A DNA stretch of 64,000 nt from Erodium maritimum. Lineage: Eukaryota; Streptophyta; Magnoliopsida; Geraniales; Geraniaceae. The notes below the pieces were generated by a model that saw only the letters and a program-made list of their open reading frames with translations, did no database searches and had not been told where the DNA came from. Below are positions 47,213 to 59,002 of this stretch, in pieces. The stretch spans positions 50,462,546-50,526,545 of the forward strand of contig OY997589.1 of the NCBI GenBank assembly GCA_963921825.1, read 5' to 3'. The position numbers were made by a program, and so were the translations under genes. How positions within the stretch are numbered: the first letter of the stretch is position 1; each line of letters starts with the position of its first letter.

Positions 47213-48181
47213 GGAGTATAGAAGAAAAAACCCGATTCTAAGTGACTATATATGTTCTCTAAAGTTTTATGGTTTTTCTCCCTCTCCCTCTTCATTTTAA
47301 CCGCCACCACTTCCTCATCACCCATGTTGCTCTTTCTGCTTCCCTCGCCGTCACCACTACTCCGGCTACCTCTGGCCATCACCTTTCGAAGCAGAGGGTC
47401 TCCTCCCCCGTAGTCCAGATGACTTTCCCCTCACTGCTTCACCAGGGCTCGTTGTCTTCCTCACGACCGAGCAACGTCAGTACCTCAACCAATCTCTAGG
47501 CGTCGTAGTTGACCGATTTCTTGATTGATATCTCCTCTAAACCTCCTTTCTTGGCGCAACTCTCGCAACGACATGCAGAGAAGTTTCTACCACGACGAAT
47601 TCATGTAGTGGGTACGACTACTACATGGACGATATTAGTGTACCAGGACGCACCGACCATCTCTCAAGCGGTCTCACGAATGGGGCCGCCCTTCCCAACC
47701 GACTCTTCGTATTCCAAAGGGGTGGACGTTTCCCAGGGACACTTCTGGTCCTTCACTAGCACCGCAAACTACCAACTGTTGGACGATTGGAAGATAGTTT
47801 CCTCTAGGTGAGGGTTGTCAAACAGCCCTGCCAAGAGTCACGCGTTGCCCTTGGAACGAGGTGTGGGTAAATGGTGGCCTACCCCCCATGATCCAGACCG
47901 GCTCCTGACGGTCTGTCCGGAGAAATGAGGAGTTGTTTTTATGTTATGTTCTGTTTTGCGGACTTTTGTTTCTTCGGTTATGTTTATGTTTTCTATCCTG
48001 TTTAGGATATGGGTTATTTTTTTGGGCAGATGTTGGATTAGTTTATGTTTGTCTAAGATGTAAATTATCCACCTACAAGAGTCTAAGACATATTTTGGAA
48101 CCCAAGATCTGTGACCCATGCTATATAACTATTGATTGGAATGATTAATAGAAATCTATTGTCGCCTATTTTCATAAAAAA
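47213..48181 (+). mobile_element. 5'-truncated or internally deleted LINE-like retroposon G
   Basis: It ends CCTATTTTCATAAAAAAA. Flanks ATGACAACGTG (47202-47212) and ATGACACCGTG (48182-48192) differ at one position. The last 250 bp share GTCTAAGATG and GAGTCTAAGAC with the 3' end of element B, so both come from related families. The leader-like 5' part contains a 100-codon ORF of unknown identity. Confidence 0.7.
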
Positions 48182-48192
48182 ATGACACCGTG

Positions 48193-48604
48193 TATTTTAT
48201 TTCTATATAAATATTAACATCAAAGGAATAAAAAAAATGAAGAAACCATTAGTATTAATTTTAAATACAACTTAATTGGAAGTTATTTCTCCTCTCTAGA
48301 TTGAGGAGTTCTCCTAAACTCTACCAGTTGTCGCAAACTCTTCTTCCTCTTCCCCTCCAATTCTTTATTGTCTCTAGTTCATCTCCCCCACGATCTTAGT
48401 ATCGTTCCCCCAAAGGGACCTTTACCTCCCGATTTAGGGTCATTCTAGTCGATTTTTTTTCTTCTGTTTTTGCAAGGTTTCATCCGCAACTCCTCGACCA
48501 CCTGAAGTACTCCCCTCCTTCTAAGGGTTATTACCGTGGGAAAAAGGTGCAACTCATGTAAACAGGGCTCGAGATGTGCACATCTTAGTCGAGATGTGCA
48601 AAAC
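48193..48604. other. Spacer, possible leader of a further retroposon
   Basis: It holds pyrimidine-rich leader-like sequence (48285-48520) and two copies of CGAGATGTGCA just before the gypsy LTR. CTCGAGATGTGCAATAAC also occurs near 44920. It could be the 5' part of an L1-derived element into which the gypsy element inserted. No gene was seen. Confidence 0.35.
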
Positions 48605-50328
48605 TGTCACGCCCCAAATCCGGTTTTGACCGGACTCGAGACGTGAGCTAAAAACAATAATAATTAAAGCAAGTTTAAACGAAATGAAACTCCAATAAGT
48701 TGTTTAAAGTCGGCAACAACGAGTCAACGCTCGAAAACCCAGTAATAAAGAGTTTAATACAAAAAGGGAAAGTACGTCTCTATAGGATCCCAAAACTAGG
48801 ACTCTCGCCTAGCTTCCCAGCTCTTAGACGTCCTCTATACCAACTCATGATCGAAACCTGTAAAACAGTAATAAAGGGGGTGAGCTTTCGCTCAATAGGA
48901 AAAAGTAGTTAAGGCAATGAGCTATCCGCTCACCACCACGGGTCCAATTAGGGCATACTAGTAAGCACAATAACTACAAATGAATTAAACAAGTAACCCA
49001 AGACAACGCTTGACCCCCACTCGGGAGCAACCCGTAAATCAACCTCGACACTAAACCGAACGCATACACATCTTCTCAACTATGCTCTTAGCACCGTCAC
49101 CTAACAATTCTCGATGGACAACGACCACGGTTATCTCACAACCGACCACACGTGCGAACTCGCACGACAATACACTGAACTCAGGTATAACTGTATTTCA
49201 AATAACAGAAGATCACATAACAAGCATAAGTAATCACAACAATCAAAACAACTCAACACACACAGAGTAATATCATTAGCAACCACTTCCACCTGTGGTA
49301 TTCCAGAGCAATGCGCTGGCTTCCAAGGCCCAGCTCACCATATCGTACCGAACTCGACATCGGCCTAGATATCTTACCGGAATGTACAACATCGGGGTAC
49401 AACTCATAATATAGCGGACCGGAATCCTCCGTCGGTCGGGTATATCTTCCCGTAGCACGGGGCACAAATCACATCACAAATACCATACCGGAACACTCAT
49501 TGGTATAAACATTGCTCTGGAACACCCTCCTCGGCTCTAGATCCCCTGTACCGTAATCGCACATGCAGCACAAGTATCGCACCGGAACCAATCCTCGGGA
49601 TGGATATCCTATACCGGAACCATTCACAGTATAAATATCATACTGAAAGCCTCAGTCTAGATATCTATACCTGAACCATCTATCGATATAGATATCGGAC
49701 CAGAACACACTGCCTCGGAACATATCGTGCCGGAACAGCATCAACCACGATATCGGACCGGAACAACATCCTCAAACATATCATATCGAACATATAACTC
49801 CGGCATACCATACCGAACACACCATATCGGTCTATCAATCACCTGATCATATCACAAGACGATGATTCACACTGCATTCACCACGTTCTCATAGCATATC
49901 ATAAATCCTTAATTTAACAACAGACACATCACATATCACACATTACAAGCTACTAGTCACAACAAACACAACCAACACGCAATCCTACGAGCCCAACCAA
50001 GGACCCACATGCGATACTACAACACAACAATTCCCACACTTACGGCACGACCTAGCCGCAAGTGGTTCCATCTTCATATGACTACGCTAGTTATTCACAT
50101 CCTACATGTGATTCTATATTATTCCGACTGTTCATATCCTATATGCATACTAGTAACTTTCCGCAATTAAACCGGTATTCGCTACTTTTCCGTACCTCAA
50201 CCGCTATCCAAACGCGAACGATCACGAGTCGCCTAGTAGCCTCCTCCGCCGTGCTCGGGAAAAACATCTAAGATTACAAGTAATACGAGAATTAATAATA
50301 ACTCAAGGGTGGTTCAAAGAGAGAAATA
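48605..50328 (-). mobile_element. Gypsy 3' LTR, left part (split by copia insertion)
   Basis: It begins TGTCACGCCCCAAATCCGG and aligns with the LTR at 62886-64000. Compared with that copy it carries about 830 extra bases (roughly 48945-49775) made largely of diverged repeats of an ATACCGGAACCAT-like unit. It ends at the copia target AAATA (50324-50328). The LTR resumes at 56430. Confidence 0.85.
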
Positions 50329-51747
50329 TGTTGGGTCTCGAGGTAGGGTTGGAGATGAACCAACTCGCAGCGGAAAATCAAGGAAAACCAAGAGACGATT
50401 AAAACCATGAAACAACTAACAAAGAATGAATTCACAAGAGAAAAATTCAGCACTAGTTCTTACCAAAACAAGAACACCGGGTAACGAATGATTGGCTTGA
50501 GTCTCCAAGACGCCTACATATCCACATGGGAATCAAAGCCACTTAGTTCTTCTCTTTGAGGACTCAAGAACACAAACATGGAGGTGGAAACTAGCCAAAC
50601 CCGAAATGGCCATGGAAGAGGGAGAGAAAATGTGTTTCCTATTCTTGTCTTGTGTTTGTTATGTTGAAAAAAGATGACTTAAACATAACAAACCTCATAC
50701 TTGTCCAACTAAAGGCATGGGACAAGCATGGTGACAAGTAAGGTGTAAATAGGACAAAGTATGGCAAGACAAGATTGGGTTAGGTGGTGAATCACCAACA
50801 CTTTAATCCTTGTCTTGCTTACTTAGTACTAATTAATCAAGACTTGATTAATTAGTTCCATGGGCCTTGGTTGCATGGGCCTTTCATGGGCCTTTTGGAA
50901 CATGGCCCGTGGCCATTTCCAACGAGGTCCCGTGATCCGCTCATCGCCTCCAAGCCTTCCATACCGGAAATGTCCAATATTATCCGACGCGATCAATCCC
51001 AAGACTCCAAGCCTTGTCTCGATCCGTAAAGTCCTATTCACTTACGGGCACATGACCCAAAACCCAGTTTTGGTCATGTCCCGAGACAACTCCCTTTTGG
51101 CCATTCTCAATAAATGTGTTAATGAGTTTCATCCTCCGGTGTGACCCTTAGGTTTATGCATGTCAATAGATCAACGTAAAATCCCATTTTACTTGATCCT
51201 ATTTAAGTGGCAACTAACGAGACTTTAGTATTTCCTGACACTGCATAGCGAATCGACCCTGTCGATTCTAACCTTTCCGTCGTCCCTGTCATTATCCTTT
51301 TATCTCTGATATCCTGATTGAGATAAGGCATAAAGCCGTCATCCTTATTATTCTCAATCACTGTTCCTTGATATGTGAGATGACTGAAGATATGATACCT
51401 AGTATCATGTGCATGACCATGCTATTCTTTCAGTCACTCTCGATCAAGCGGCCGAGAACCGATATCTTTCCCATACCTCAGTATGAGGGATAAATCCCTT
51501 AGCCATCTTTCGTGTCACTCATGTAGCCCGTCACCAAGCCAATCCTGACCGTTATGGAAGCCCTATTACAGAAAACGTTAGGCTCAGGTCAAACTCAGTT
51601 GTTGACTACATAGCGATCACAAAGACTCCTTGGTCTAAGGATACATGACAAGCTACGACACTGAATATGTTCATGACTTAATCTATGGCACATATTCAGG
51701 GCGGGTCGTCCAATATCATGTCCCACATGATATCTATTATCAGACTC
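50329..51747 (-). mobile_element. Copia 3' LTR, truncated
   Basis: It follows the 54665-56424 LTR closely until ATCAGACTC at about 51747, where homology stops about 270 bp before the expected inner end. What follows is a hairpin and a duplicated LTR scrap (see 51738-51850). Confidence 0.85.
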
Positions 51748-51850
51748 TTTGAATTTATCAAAAGCTCTTTGATAAATTCAAAGAGTCTGAATTTAAGGTC
51801 GTCCAATATCATGTCCCACATGATATCTAGTTTCCTACTTTAGTCTTAAA
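51738..51850. other. Complex rearrangement junction with hairpin and templated copies
   Basis: A near-perfect palindrome (AGACTCTTTGAATTTATCAA and its complement, about 51744-51790) is made of integrase-coding sequence that also occurs at 51849-51875. It is followed by a second copy of the LTR segment GTCGTCCAATATCATG (51705 and 51799). The junction links LTR and integrase sequence. Confidence 0.85.
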
Positions 51851-53108
51851 ACTCTTTGAATTTATCAAAAGCTTCAGACTTATGTCTCAGGGAATAGACA
51901 TAACCATATTTACTGGAATCATAAGTAAATGTGATAAAGTAGCTAAAACCCCTCCTGGCAAGTGAACTTATTGGTCTATACACATTCGAGTGTATCAACC
52001 CCAATAATTCACCCGCCCTTTCATCACGATCGATAAATGGCACTTTAGTCATTTTGTCCATCAAACAAACCTTGCACTTATCGATCAAATGGAATTCGAA
52101 TGAACCTGAAAGCCTGCACTTCTGAAGTGCTGATAGGCGCTTTTTGTTTATGCGGCCCAAATGACAGTGCCATAACAGAGTTAGGTTTAAATCCCTGGAT
52201 TTAGACCTCTTGGTATTAACGTAATATATAGAACTTGAGACATTGTTACCCATATCTAATATGTACGATCCTCCAACCAAGTCAGTACTTGTATAAAACA
52301 TATCATTGCATAGAACATTGAAAACTCCATTTCCAATATTAACATTATATCCTTCCTTGTCAAACACGGATACATATATAATATTCCTACTAAAAGTAGG
52401 TATGCAATATACATTATACAATACTAAGACAAGGCCATTTGGCAAAGCAAGACTCAGTTGCCACAACTCTGAGGTCCACTTCGTGCTTTCCAAACCTCTC
52501 CTACTTTCAGCCACCATATATTAGTGCATGTGTGAGATTCAGTCCTGGTATCTAATACCCATGAATCTTTGGAAGTAGAGAGATGTAGCTCTATAGAGTT
52601 AATACCGGATGAAGGCACGGTCCCACCGCCCTTCCTTAGATCATCCAGGTTTCCGGATGAAGGCGCAGTCCTACTGCCCTTCTTCAGATCATCCAGGCTA
52701 TTTGATGAAGGCACAGTCCCACTGTCCTTCTTCAGATCAGCCGTGAACTTCCTGTAATCCCGGTTCCAATGACTAGGCTATTGGCAGTAGAAGCAGACAT
52801 TCTCAGGTGTCTCATCTTTCCCGCAAAGTGTGCATGGGCCCCGCCCTTGCCACTTCCAATTCCCTTGTTGACCATCAGAATATCCTTGGATCCCAGATCC
52901 CTGATATATTCTTCTCAGCAGTTAATGACACTTCAAGTAACTCTGATATGGTCTTAGAGACAGCCTTGTCAAGGACATATTCTTTGCGTTCAGACTTGAG
53001 GACTATCCTCAAAATTCTGTACCTGTCCAAATAGTTTGTCCCATTTAGCTTGACCCTGTCAAGAATGGTTTTTAATGACAAACTATTAATGTTCGACGAA
53101 TTTTCCAT
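51846..53108 (-). pseudogene. Copia gag-protease-integrase remnant
   Basis: From the 5' side: a gag start (53108-52875; MENSSNINSLSLKTILDRVK), a damaged zinc knuckle near 52770-52810 (CFYCQ, stop, PSHWNRDY; last Cys changed to Tyr), the protease region near 52540-52565 (DSWVLDTRTESHTC, where the catalytic DTG/DSG reads DTR), and a 223-codon frame (52517-51846). That frame holds the pre-integrase zinc motif (LWHCHLGRINKKRL ... CKVCLMDK) and the start of the integrase core up to SEAFDKFKEF. The reverse transcriptase part is deleted. Frameshifts separate the pieces. Confidence 0.88.
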
Positions 53109-53109
53109 T

Positions 53110-54664
53110 TGATCTACAACAAATAAAATTCAATCAGTAAACTGAATAAATTTTATGAAGATCAGGCTTAAACACCAACAATCGATTCTAAACCTTTAGA
53201 ATTTGAAACCAAGATCCTTGATTCACTCGATTAAGCTGAACTAATGCTCACCACTTAATCGAGCTATGTAGGTAGGACTCCATCCAATCACATCCAATGT
53301 GACCCTTGGCTAGGGTATGTACTTATGTACACGGCTTACCCTATCTCTTACCCTAGCTCAACCTCAGGCTGAGAATCGTAGTCGGGTCCACCAATTTTCA
53401 ACTATGGCCCGTCACTATGTAGGTGCTCCGCTAATGCGCAGGACACCCGCATATGTCGTCCAAACCTACTACCCCGCTTTCCCATGGATGCTCCGCTAAT
53501 GCGCACGACACCCATAGGACGGGGAGGTAGTAAGGTGTCGATAATTGGGAGGTATCGGACATGACCCATTTTTACTTGTCCGGTTGTGTTTAAAACTTTG
53601 ACACATCCTAGATGCGATGAGCACATCAACTACATTCCAAATGCAATGATGCCTCAAATTACATCCAATGTAATTCTTCCTTTGAACCCGTCAACTACAT
53701 CCAATGTAATGATGATTCTAAGGGCTCACACACAAGGATTAAAATTCCAATTTTATCTTTGCATATGAGGTGATATGCTCGGTAAATAAAGTTAAGCATG
53801 CAATTCTAAAACACATAGAATTAATCATGCATAAACTAAACCAAGCATAAAGCGATAAATGTGCACATAATAGCCCCCTAAACTAACTCCCACTAGCTTC
53901 TTGAGCTCCACCGACTCCAAGCCGATGCCAACACCCGAAAAGCCACCAAATGACCTTTTCGCCCTTTCTTCGTCTTGAGCAAAAAAAAAGAATTTAATAC
54001 ACGACTCGTAGGTCGGGAATAAATAAATATTACAAACAAGTGGTTCGATGACCAGACCTTGAAAGAATAATTACACGCTAACTCTAACGGCTCGCATGCC
54101 ATGAAAAGCGATAAATAATTAAATCGAGCTCGGGGCTATTATGTACACCAAGTCAACATCACATCACACATCGTGTTATCAAACAATCATGTTATCAAAC
54201 ATCATGTGATTTTCCGGTTTTATTTAATAGCCAAGTTTCGAAATTTTTTGATGCTCGGTTTATCGAAACCTTTCAAAAATGAAACTTTTGAACATTTGAT
54301 CTTCGAGTTCGTCATGACGGTTCCAAATTCGTCATAACTAAAAAAACGGTTTAGCCTTAGCATATCGACCATCCAATGGTCATACTTGGCCTAGCTCCGT
54401 CCAACGGAGCCCCGTTCGGTCCCGGTTTCGGCTTCCCGAGAGTCCCGCTACCGAGACCCGAAAAATCAAACTTTTTATAAAATTTCCAGATTTGAAATAA
54501 TTTTCAAAAATTCATTTTACATGCATTAAATCCATAAACAAGAATTTAAAACATGTTATCAAACAATTTAGCAAAACAACATGCCAAAAACGAAACTTTC
54601 AAGCAAAACCAAAACTTTGAACACCGTCTTGTGAATCCCGAAGGTAGCACGGCTCTGATACCAC
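53110..54664 (-). mobile_element. Copia 5' internal leader with primer-binding site
   Basis: About 1.5 kb of untranslated leader lies between the 5' LTR and gag. It includes a small repeat of ACATCCAATGTAA units near 53660-53715 and a duplicated 'atgctccgctaatgcgcaggacacc'-like block near 53425 and 53485. The primer-binding site is at 54651-54664 (minus strand GTGGTATCAGAGCC). Part of it (54385-54664) recurs at 3338-3624. No credible ORF. Confidence 0.75.
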
Positions 54665-56424
54665 TGTTGGGTCTCGAGGTAGGGTTGGAGATGATCCAAC
54701 TCGCAGCGGAAAATCAAGGAAAACCAAGAGACGATTAAAACCATGAAACAACTAACAAAGAATGGATTCACAAGAGAAAAATTCAGCACTAGTTCTTACC
54801 AAAACAAGAACACCGGGTAACGAATGATTGGCTTGAGTCTCCAAGACGCCTACGTATCCACATGGGAATCAAAGCCACGTAGTTCTTCTCTTTGAGGACT
54901 CAAGAACACAAACATGGAGGTGGAAACTAGCCAAACCCGAAATGACCATGGAAGAGGGAGATAAAATGTGTTTCCTATTCTTGTCTTGTGTTTGTTATGT
55001 TGAAAAAAGATGACTTAAACATAACAAACCCCATACTTTTCCAACTAAAGGCATGGGACAAGCATGGTGACAAGTAAGGTGTAAATAGGACAAAGTATGG
55101 CAAGACAAGATTGGGTTAGGTGGTGAATCACCAACACTTTAATCCTTGTCTTGCTTACTTAGTACTAATTAATCAAGACTTGATTAATTAGTTCCATGGG
55201 CCTTGGTTGCATGGGCCTTTCATGGGCCTTTTGGAACATGGCCCGTGGCCATTTCCAACGAGGTCCCGTGATCCGCTCATCGCCTCCAAGCCTTCCATAC
55301 CTCCGGTGCAACCAAGGCCCGTGGCCATTTCCAACTAAGGGTCCCGTGATCCGCTCATCGCCTCCAAGGCATGGGAAATGTCCAATATTATCTGACGCAA
55401 TCAATCCCAAGACTCCAAGCCTTGTCTCGATCCGTAAAGTCCTATTCACTTACGGGCACATGACCCAAAACCCAGTTTTGGTCATGTTCCGAGATAACTC
55501 CCTTTTGGCCATTCTCAATAAATGTGTTAATGAGTTTCATCCTCCGGTGTGACCCTTAGGTTTATGCATGTCAATAGATCAACGTAAAATCCCATTTTAC
55601 TTGATCCTATTTAAGTGGCAACTAACGAGACTTTAGTATTTCCTGACACTGCATAGCGAATCGACCCTGTCGATTCTAACCTTTTCGTCGTCCCTGTCAT
55701 TATCCTTTTATCTCCGATATCCTGATTGAGATAAGGCATAAAGCCGTCATCCTTATTATTCTCAATCACTGTTCCTTGATATGTGAGATGACTGAAGATA
55801 TGATACCTAGTATCATGTGCATGACCATGCTATTCTTTCAGTCACTCTCGATCAAGCGGCCGAGAACCGATATCTTTCCCATACCTCAGTATGAGGGATA
55901 AATCCCTTAGCCATCTTTCGTGTCACTCATGTAGCCCGTCACCAAGCCAATCCTGGCCGTTATGGAAGCCCTGTTACGGAAAACGTTAGGCTTAAGTCAA
56001 ACTCAGTTGTTGACTACATAGCGATCACAAAGACTCCTTGGTCTAAGGATACATGACAAGCTACGACACTGAATATGTTCATGACTTAATCTATGGCACA
56101 TATTCAGGGCGGGTCGTCCAATATCATGTCCCACATGATATCTATGATCAGACTCCGGAATCCCATTCCAATGACTAACAGAACGTAAGCCATAAAGAGC
56201 CATCTTTCATGCTAGTCGCTTCTAGTGAAGCTTTGTTGACTAGGGACCCATCGAGTGTGGTCTATCTCGATCTATGGTTCTATTCACATGGTGGGCATAG
56301 GTCAGAGCACACATCGATATATTACTCCAACACATAAGTAATATAAAGCCGCTTTAATTTTATTGCTAACGATGATATATACATTTGGACATTTAGGATT
56401 GAACTACGGGCACTAAGACTAACA
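54665..56424 (-). mobile_element. Copia 5' LTR with internal 74-bp duplication
   Basis: This is a full TG...CA LTR of 1760 bp. Relative to the other two copies it carries an extra near-copy of GGCCCGTGGCCATTTCCAAC (55242 and 55317) with surrounding sequence, about 74 bp in all, which accounts for its extra length. Confidence 0.9.
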
Positions 56425-56429
56425 AAATA

Positions 56430-57585
56430 ACCAAACTAACCCCCAATTAGTCAATCTTTGTCAAAATGGACCCGGAAGGCACATACTGCCCGGAATATGG
56501 AAAACGTCCCTCGGGCCTCCGAAAATCCCCCTTTTTGTTTCTATCATTCCTAATTAAATTTACTTGTTCTAATGCATTTGACGGAATCAAATTCCGATGT
56601 CCGAGCGTTCTAAAACCGCAATTAAAGTTTCTAAACTACATTTTCCGAATTTCCACGAATCACCTCCATAATTCGTTCCGGGGATCACCCAAGACCACCC
56701 GAACACGACCTACCCGCTCCTCGGCCGAGTGGTCCCCACGGCCACACGTGGACCGTGGGTGGCCGGACCGGACCGCCACCGTGTGGCCGGTCACGGTTCC
56801 TTGCCCTCCCTCCGGCCATGGCCGGTTATACCCCCCGGTGACCGGAACTCTGGTGACCAGCCGGAGCTCCGGCGAACCTCCGGTCGCCGGAAAAATATCC
56901 CCTTTCTCCAAAAAGTTCCTAACAAGCTCTATATTATCCAAAACTCCATTGTTAGGTTCTAAAACCTTAAAATTAACCTCAAAAACTCCAAAAATTTCAA
57001 CCCAAAGTGGGTTTCATCCAAATAATAGCAAACCCAATTGATTTCCATCAAACTCTTTCTTCTTTCTCTCCACAATCATCTATTTAACCATCAAAACCCC
57101 AAACCCATAACACCCAAGTCTTGTTCAAGCAAATTCTACCAAAACCCATAACTAGGGAATGGGTAGATGATGAAGAAAATGGAAGAAAATGAGGGTTTTG
57201 GGGTAGAAACCAAGTGAAAGTAGGCACTTTTCTTCTCTTCGTCCCCTTTCTTCTTCTTCTTCTTCTTCTTCTTCTTCAAGCTATGAAGGTTTCAAGCTTT
57301 CTCTCTCTCTCTCTCCCTCTCTATAGAATTCGGCCAAGGTGAGAAAATGTGCTGAAAATCGCCCAAAAGTGGTCATTATCCTAAATGTAGATTTGTCCCT
57401 TTCGTCCTTTAACCCCTCTCTCTCTCTTTTGTCCACAAGTGGGGAACAAATGGTCCTTTCTCACCATTTTCTTCCCCTCCTAGCCATCATGGACATGTGT
57501 CCATGTGGGGTCCACCTCTACCCAAAATATCTCAGCTCAAATTAAATTAATTCGTTAAGACCCCTAATTAGACCTAGTTTGACCC
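56430..57585 (-). mobile_element. Gypsy 3' LTR, right part
   Basis: It continues the split LTR; 56430-56650 matches 63797-64000. It carries a GC-rich stretch (56700-56890, many GGCCGG), pyrimidine repeats (CTT at 57250-57280, CT at 57300-57320) and decays into the integrase reading frame at about 57574-57590. The expected LTR edge and polypurine tract are not seen, so the edge is probably deleted. Confidence 0.75.
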
Positions 57586-59001
57586 GGGGTCCGCAGTGTA
57601 CTTCCGTAGTTGGGAAACGTGGAAGACGTTATAGACATTCCTAAGCTGCGGTGGCAATGCAAGAGAGTAAGAAACGACTCCCACTCTGCCCAAAACCTCA
57701 AAAGGTCTGATGTACCATGGGGCCAACTTGGCTCCGCCGCGGTTGAACCGCACTAGCCCCTTCTTCGGGCTCACCTTCAGGAATACATGATCACCGACTG
57801 CAAACTCGAGAGGTCGGCCCCGTCTATCCGCATACCTCTTCTGTCGACTCTGCGCGGTCCTCAACCGCTCACGAATCAGCGCGACCTTCTCGGTCGTCTC
57901 TCGGACAAGATCTGGATCAAGTAAACTCTTATCTCCCACTTCTGCCCAGCATACGGGCGATCGACACGGCCTACCATACACCGCTTCGAACGGTGCCATC
58001 CTGATACTGGCCTGGAAGATGTTGTTGTAGGCGAACTCGGCTAACGGTAAGTGGTCCTCCCATGACCCTCGGAAGTCTAACACACATGCCTGCAACATAT
58101 CTTCTAAGATCTGAATTGTGCGCTCTGACTGGCCGTCGGTCTGCGGGTGGTACGCTGTATTGAGTAGGACCTCGGTTCCCAGTGCTCTCTGTAAACTCTC
58201 CAAAAACCGGGAAGTGAATCGAGGATCTCTGTCGGACACGTCCGACACTGGAACATCGTGGAGACGGATAATCTCACGAATGTACAAACGACTCAGAGCA
58301 TCAACCGTATCGGTCATCCTCATGGCTAAGAAGTGAGCCGACTTGGTCAGTCGGTCGACCACTACCCAAACTGCATCGTGCCCTCTCGGCGATCTCGGTA
58401 AGCCGCACACAAAGTCCATCGTGACGTGCTCCGACTTCCACTGTGCGATCGGCAGTGGCTGTAGTAAACCAGCGGGACGTTGACGCTCGGCCTTCACTTG
58501 CTGACAAGTGAGGCACCTCGAGAAAAACTCTGCAACCGCTCTCCGCATCCCGCTCCACCAAAACTGTCGCCTAACATCCCGATACATCTTAGTGCCACCC
58601 GGGTGCACATCAAGACGCGAGTGATGAGACTCCCTCAACACGTCGTCTCTACAGCTGCGCGGCACAAACAACCCTCCTCGGTACCGTAAACCCTGATCAG
58701 TACCCTGCTCCCAGCCTTCTGCATCAACCCCACTGGCAATCCTCTCTCGGAACTCTGCCGCCTCGGCGTCTTCAGCCTGTGCCGCTAACACTCGAGCGAC
58801 CAGTGTAGGTTGAGCCACCAGTGAGCACATGGCTACGCCATCAGTAATCTCATCTAGCTCAAGTCCGAACGTGCTCAACTCCCCCATCATGTCCCACTCT
58901 CGGACTGATATACCAGCAAGGCAGTGGATCGACTTCCTACTCGGGGCGTCGGCGACAACGTTCGCCTTACCCGGATTGTAGAGTAGCTCGAAGTCGTACA
59001 C
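57574..59001 (-). pseudogene. Ty3/gypsy RNase H end and integrase, chromodomain missing
   Basis: The 475-codon frame begins inside the pol polyprotein (VYDFELLYNPGKANVVADA, end of RNase H). It then has the integrase zinc region (SHHSRLDVHPGGTKMYRDV ... CLTCQQVK), the core with Asp in VTMDFVCGLPRSP, Asp in SDRDPRFTSRF and Glu in DGQSERTIQILEDML, and the GPY/F-like module (LAPWYIRPFEVLGRVGVVSY) with VYNVFHVSQLRKY. This pattern is that of Tekay/Del chromoviruses. The frame ends in TAG at 57574-57576, shortly after LRKYTADPGSN, where a chromodomain would normally follow. Upstream, TAG at 59011-59013 interrupts the same frame. Confidence 0.9.
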
Positions 59002-59002
59002 C

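Larger units (their letters stand above)
50329..56424 (-). mobile_element. Defective Ty1/copia retrotransposon nested in the gypsy LTR
   Basis: It runs from TGTTGGGTCTCGAGG to GACTAACA, with identical 5-bp flanks AAATA (50324-50328 and 56425-56429). Minus orientation: 5' LTR 54665-56424, primer-binding site GTGGTATCAGAGCC next to it, gag and protease-integrase remnants at 51846-53108, then a rearranged 3' LTR (50329-51747). Reverse transcriptase and RNase H are missing entirely, so it could move only with help. Near-identical LTRs suggest recent insertion. Confidence 0.92.

Noticed and set aside
53893-54102. ORF in the copia leader as an extra gene
   Set aside because: Short, no domain, and located in the untranslated leader; not conserved as coding in the 3338-3624 fragment.
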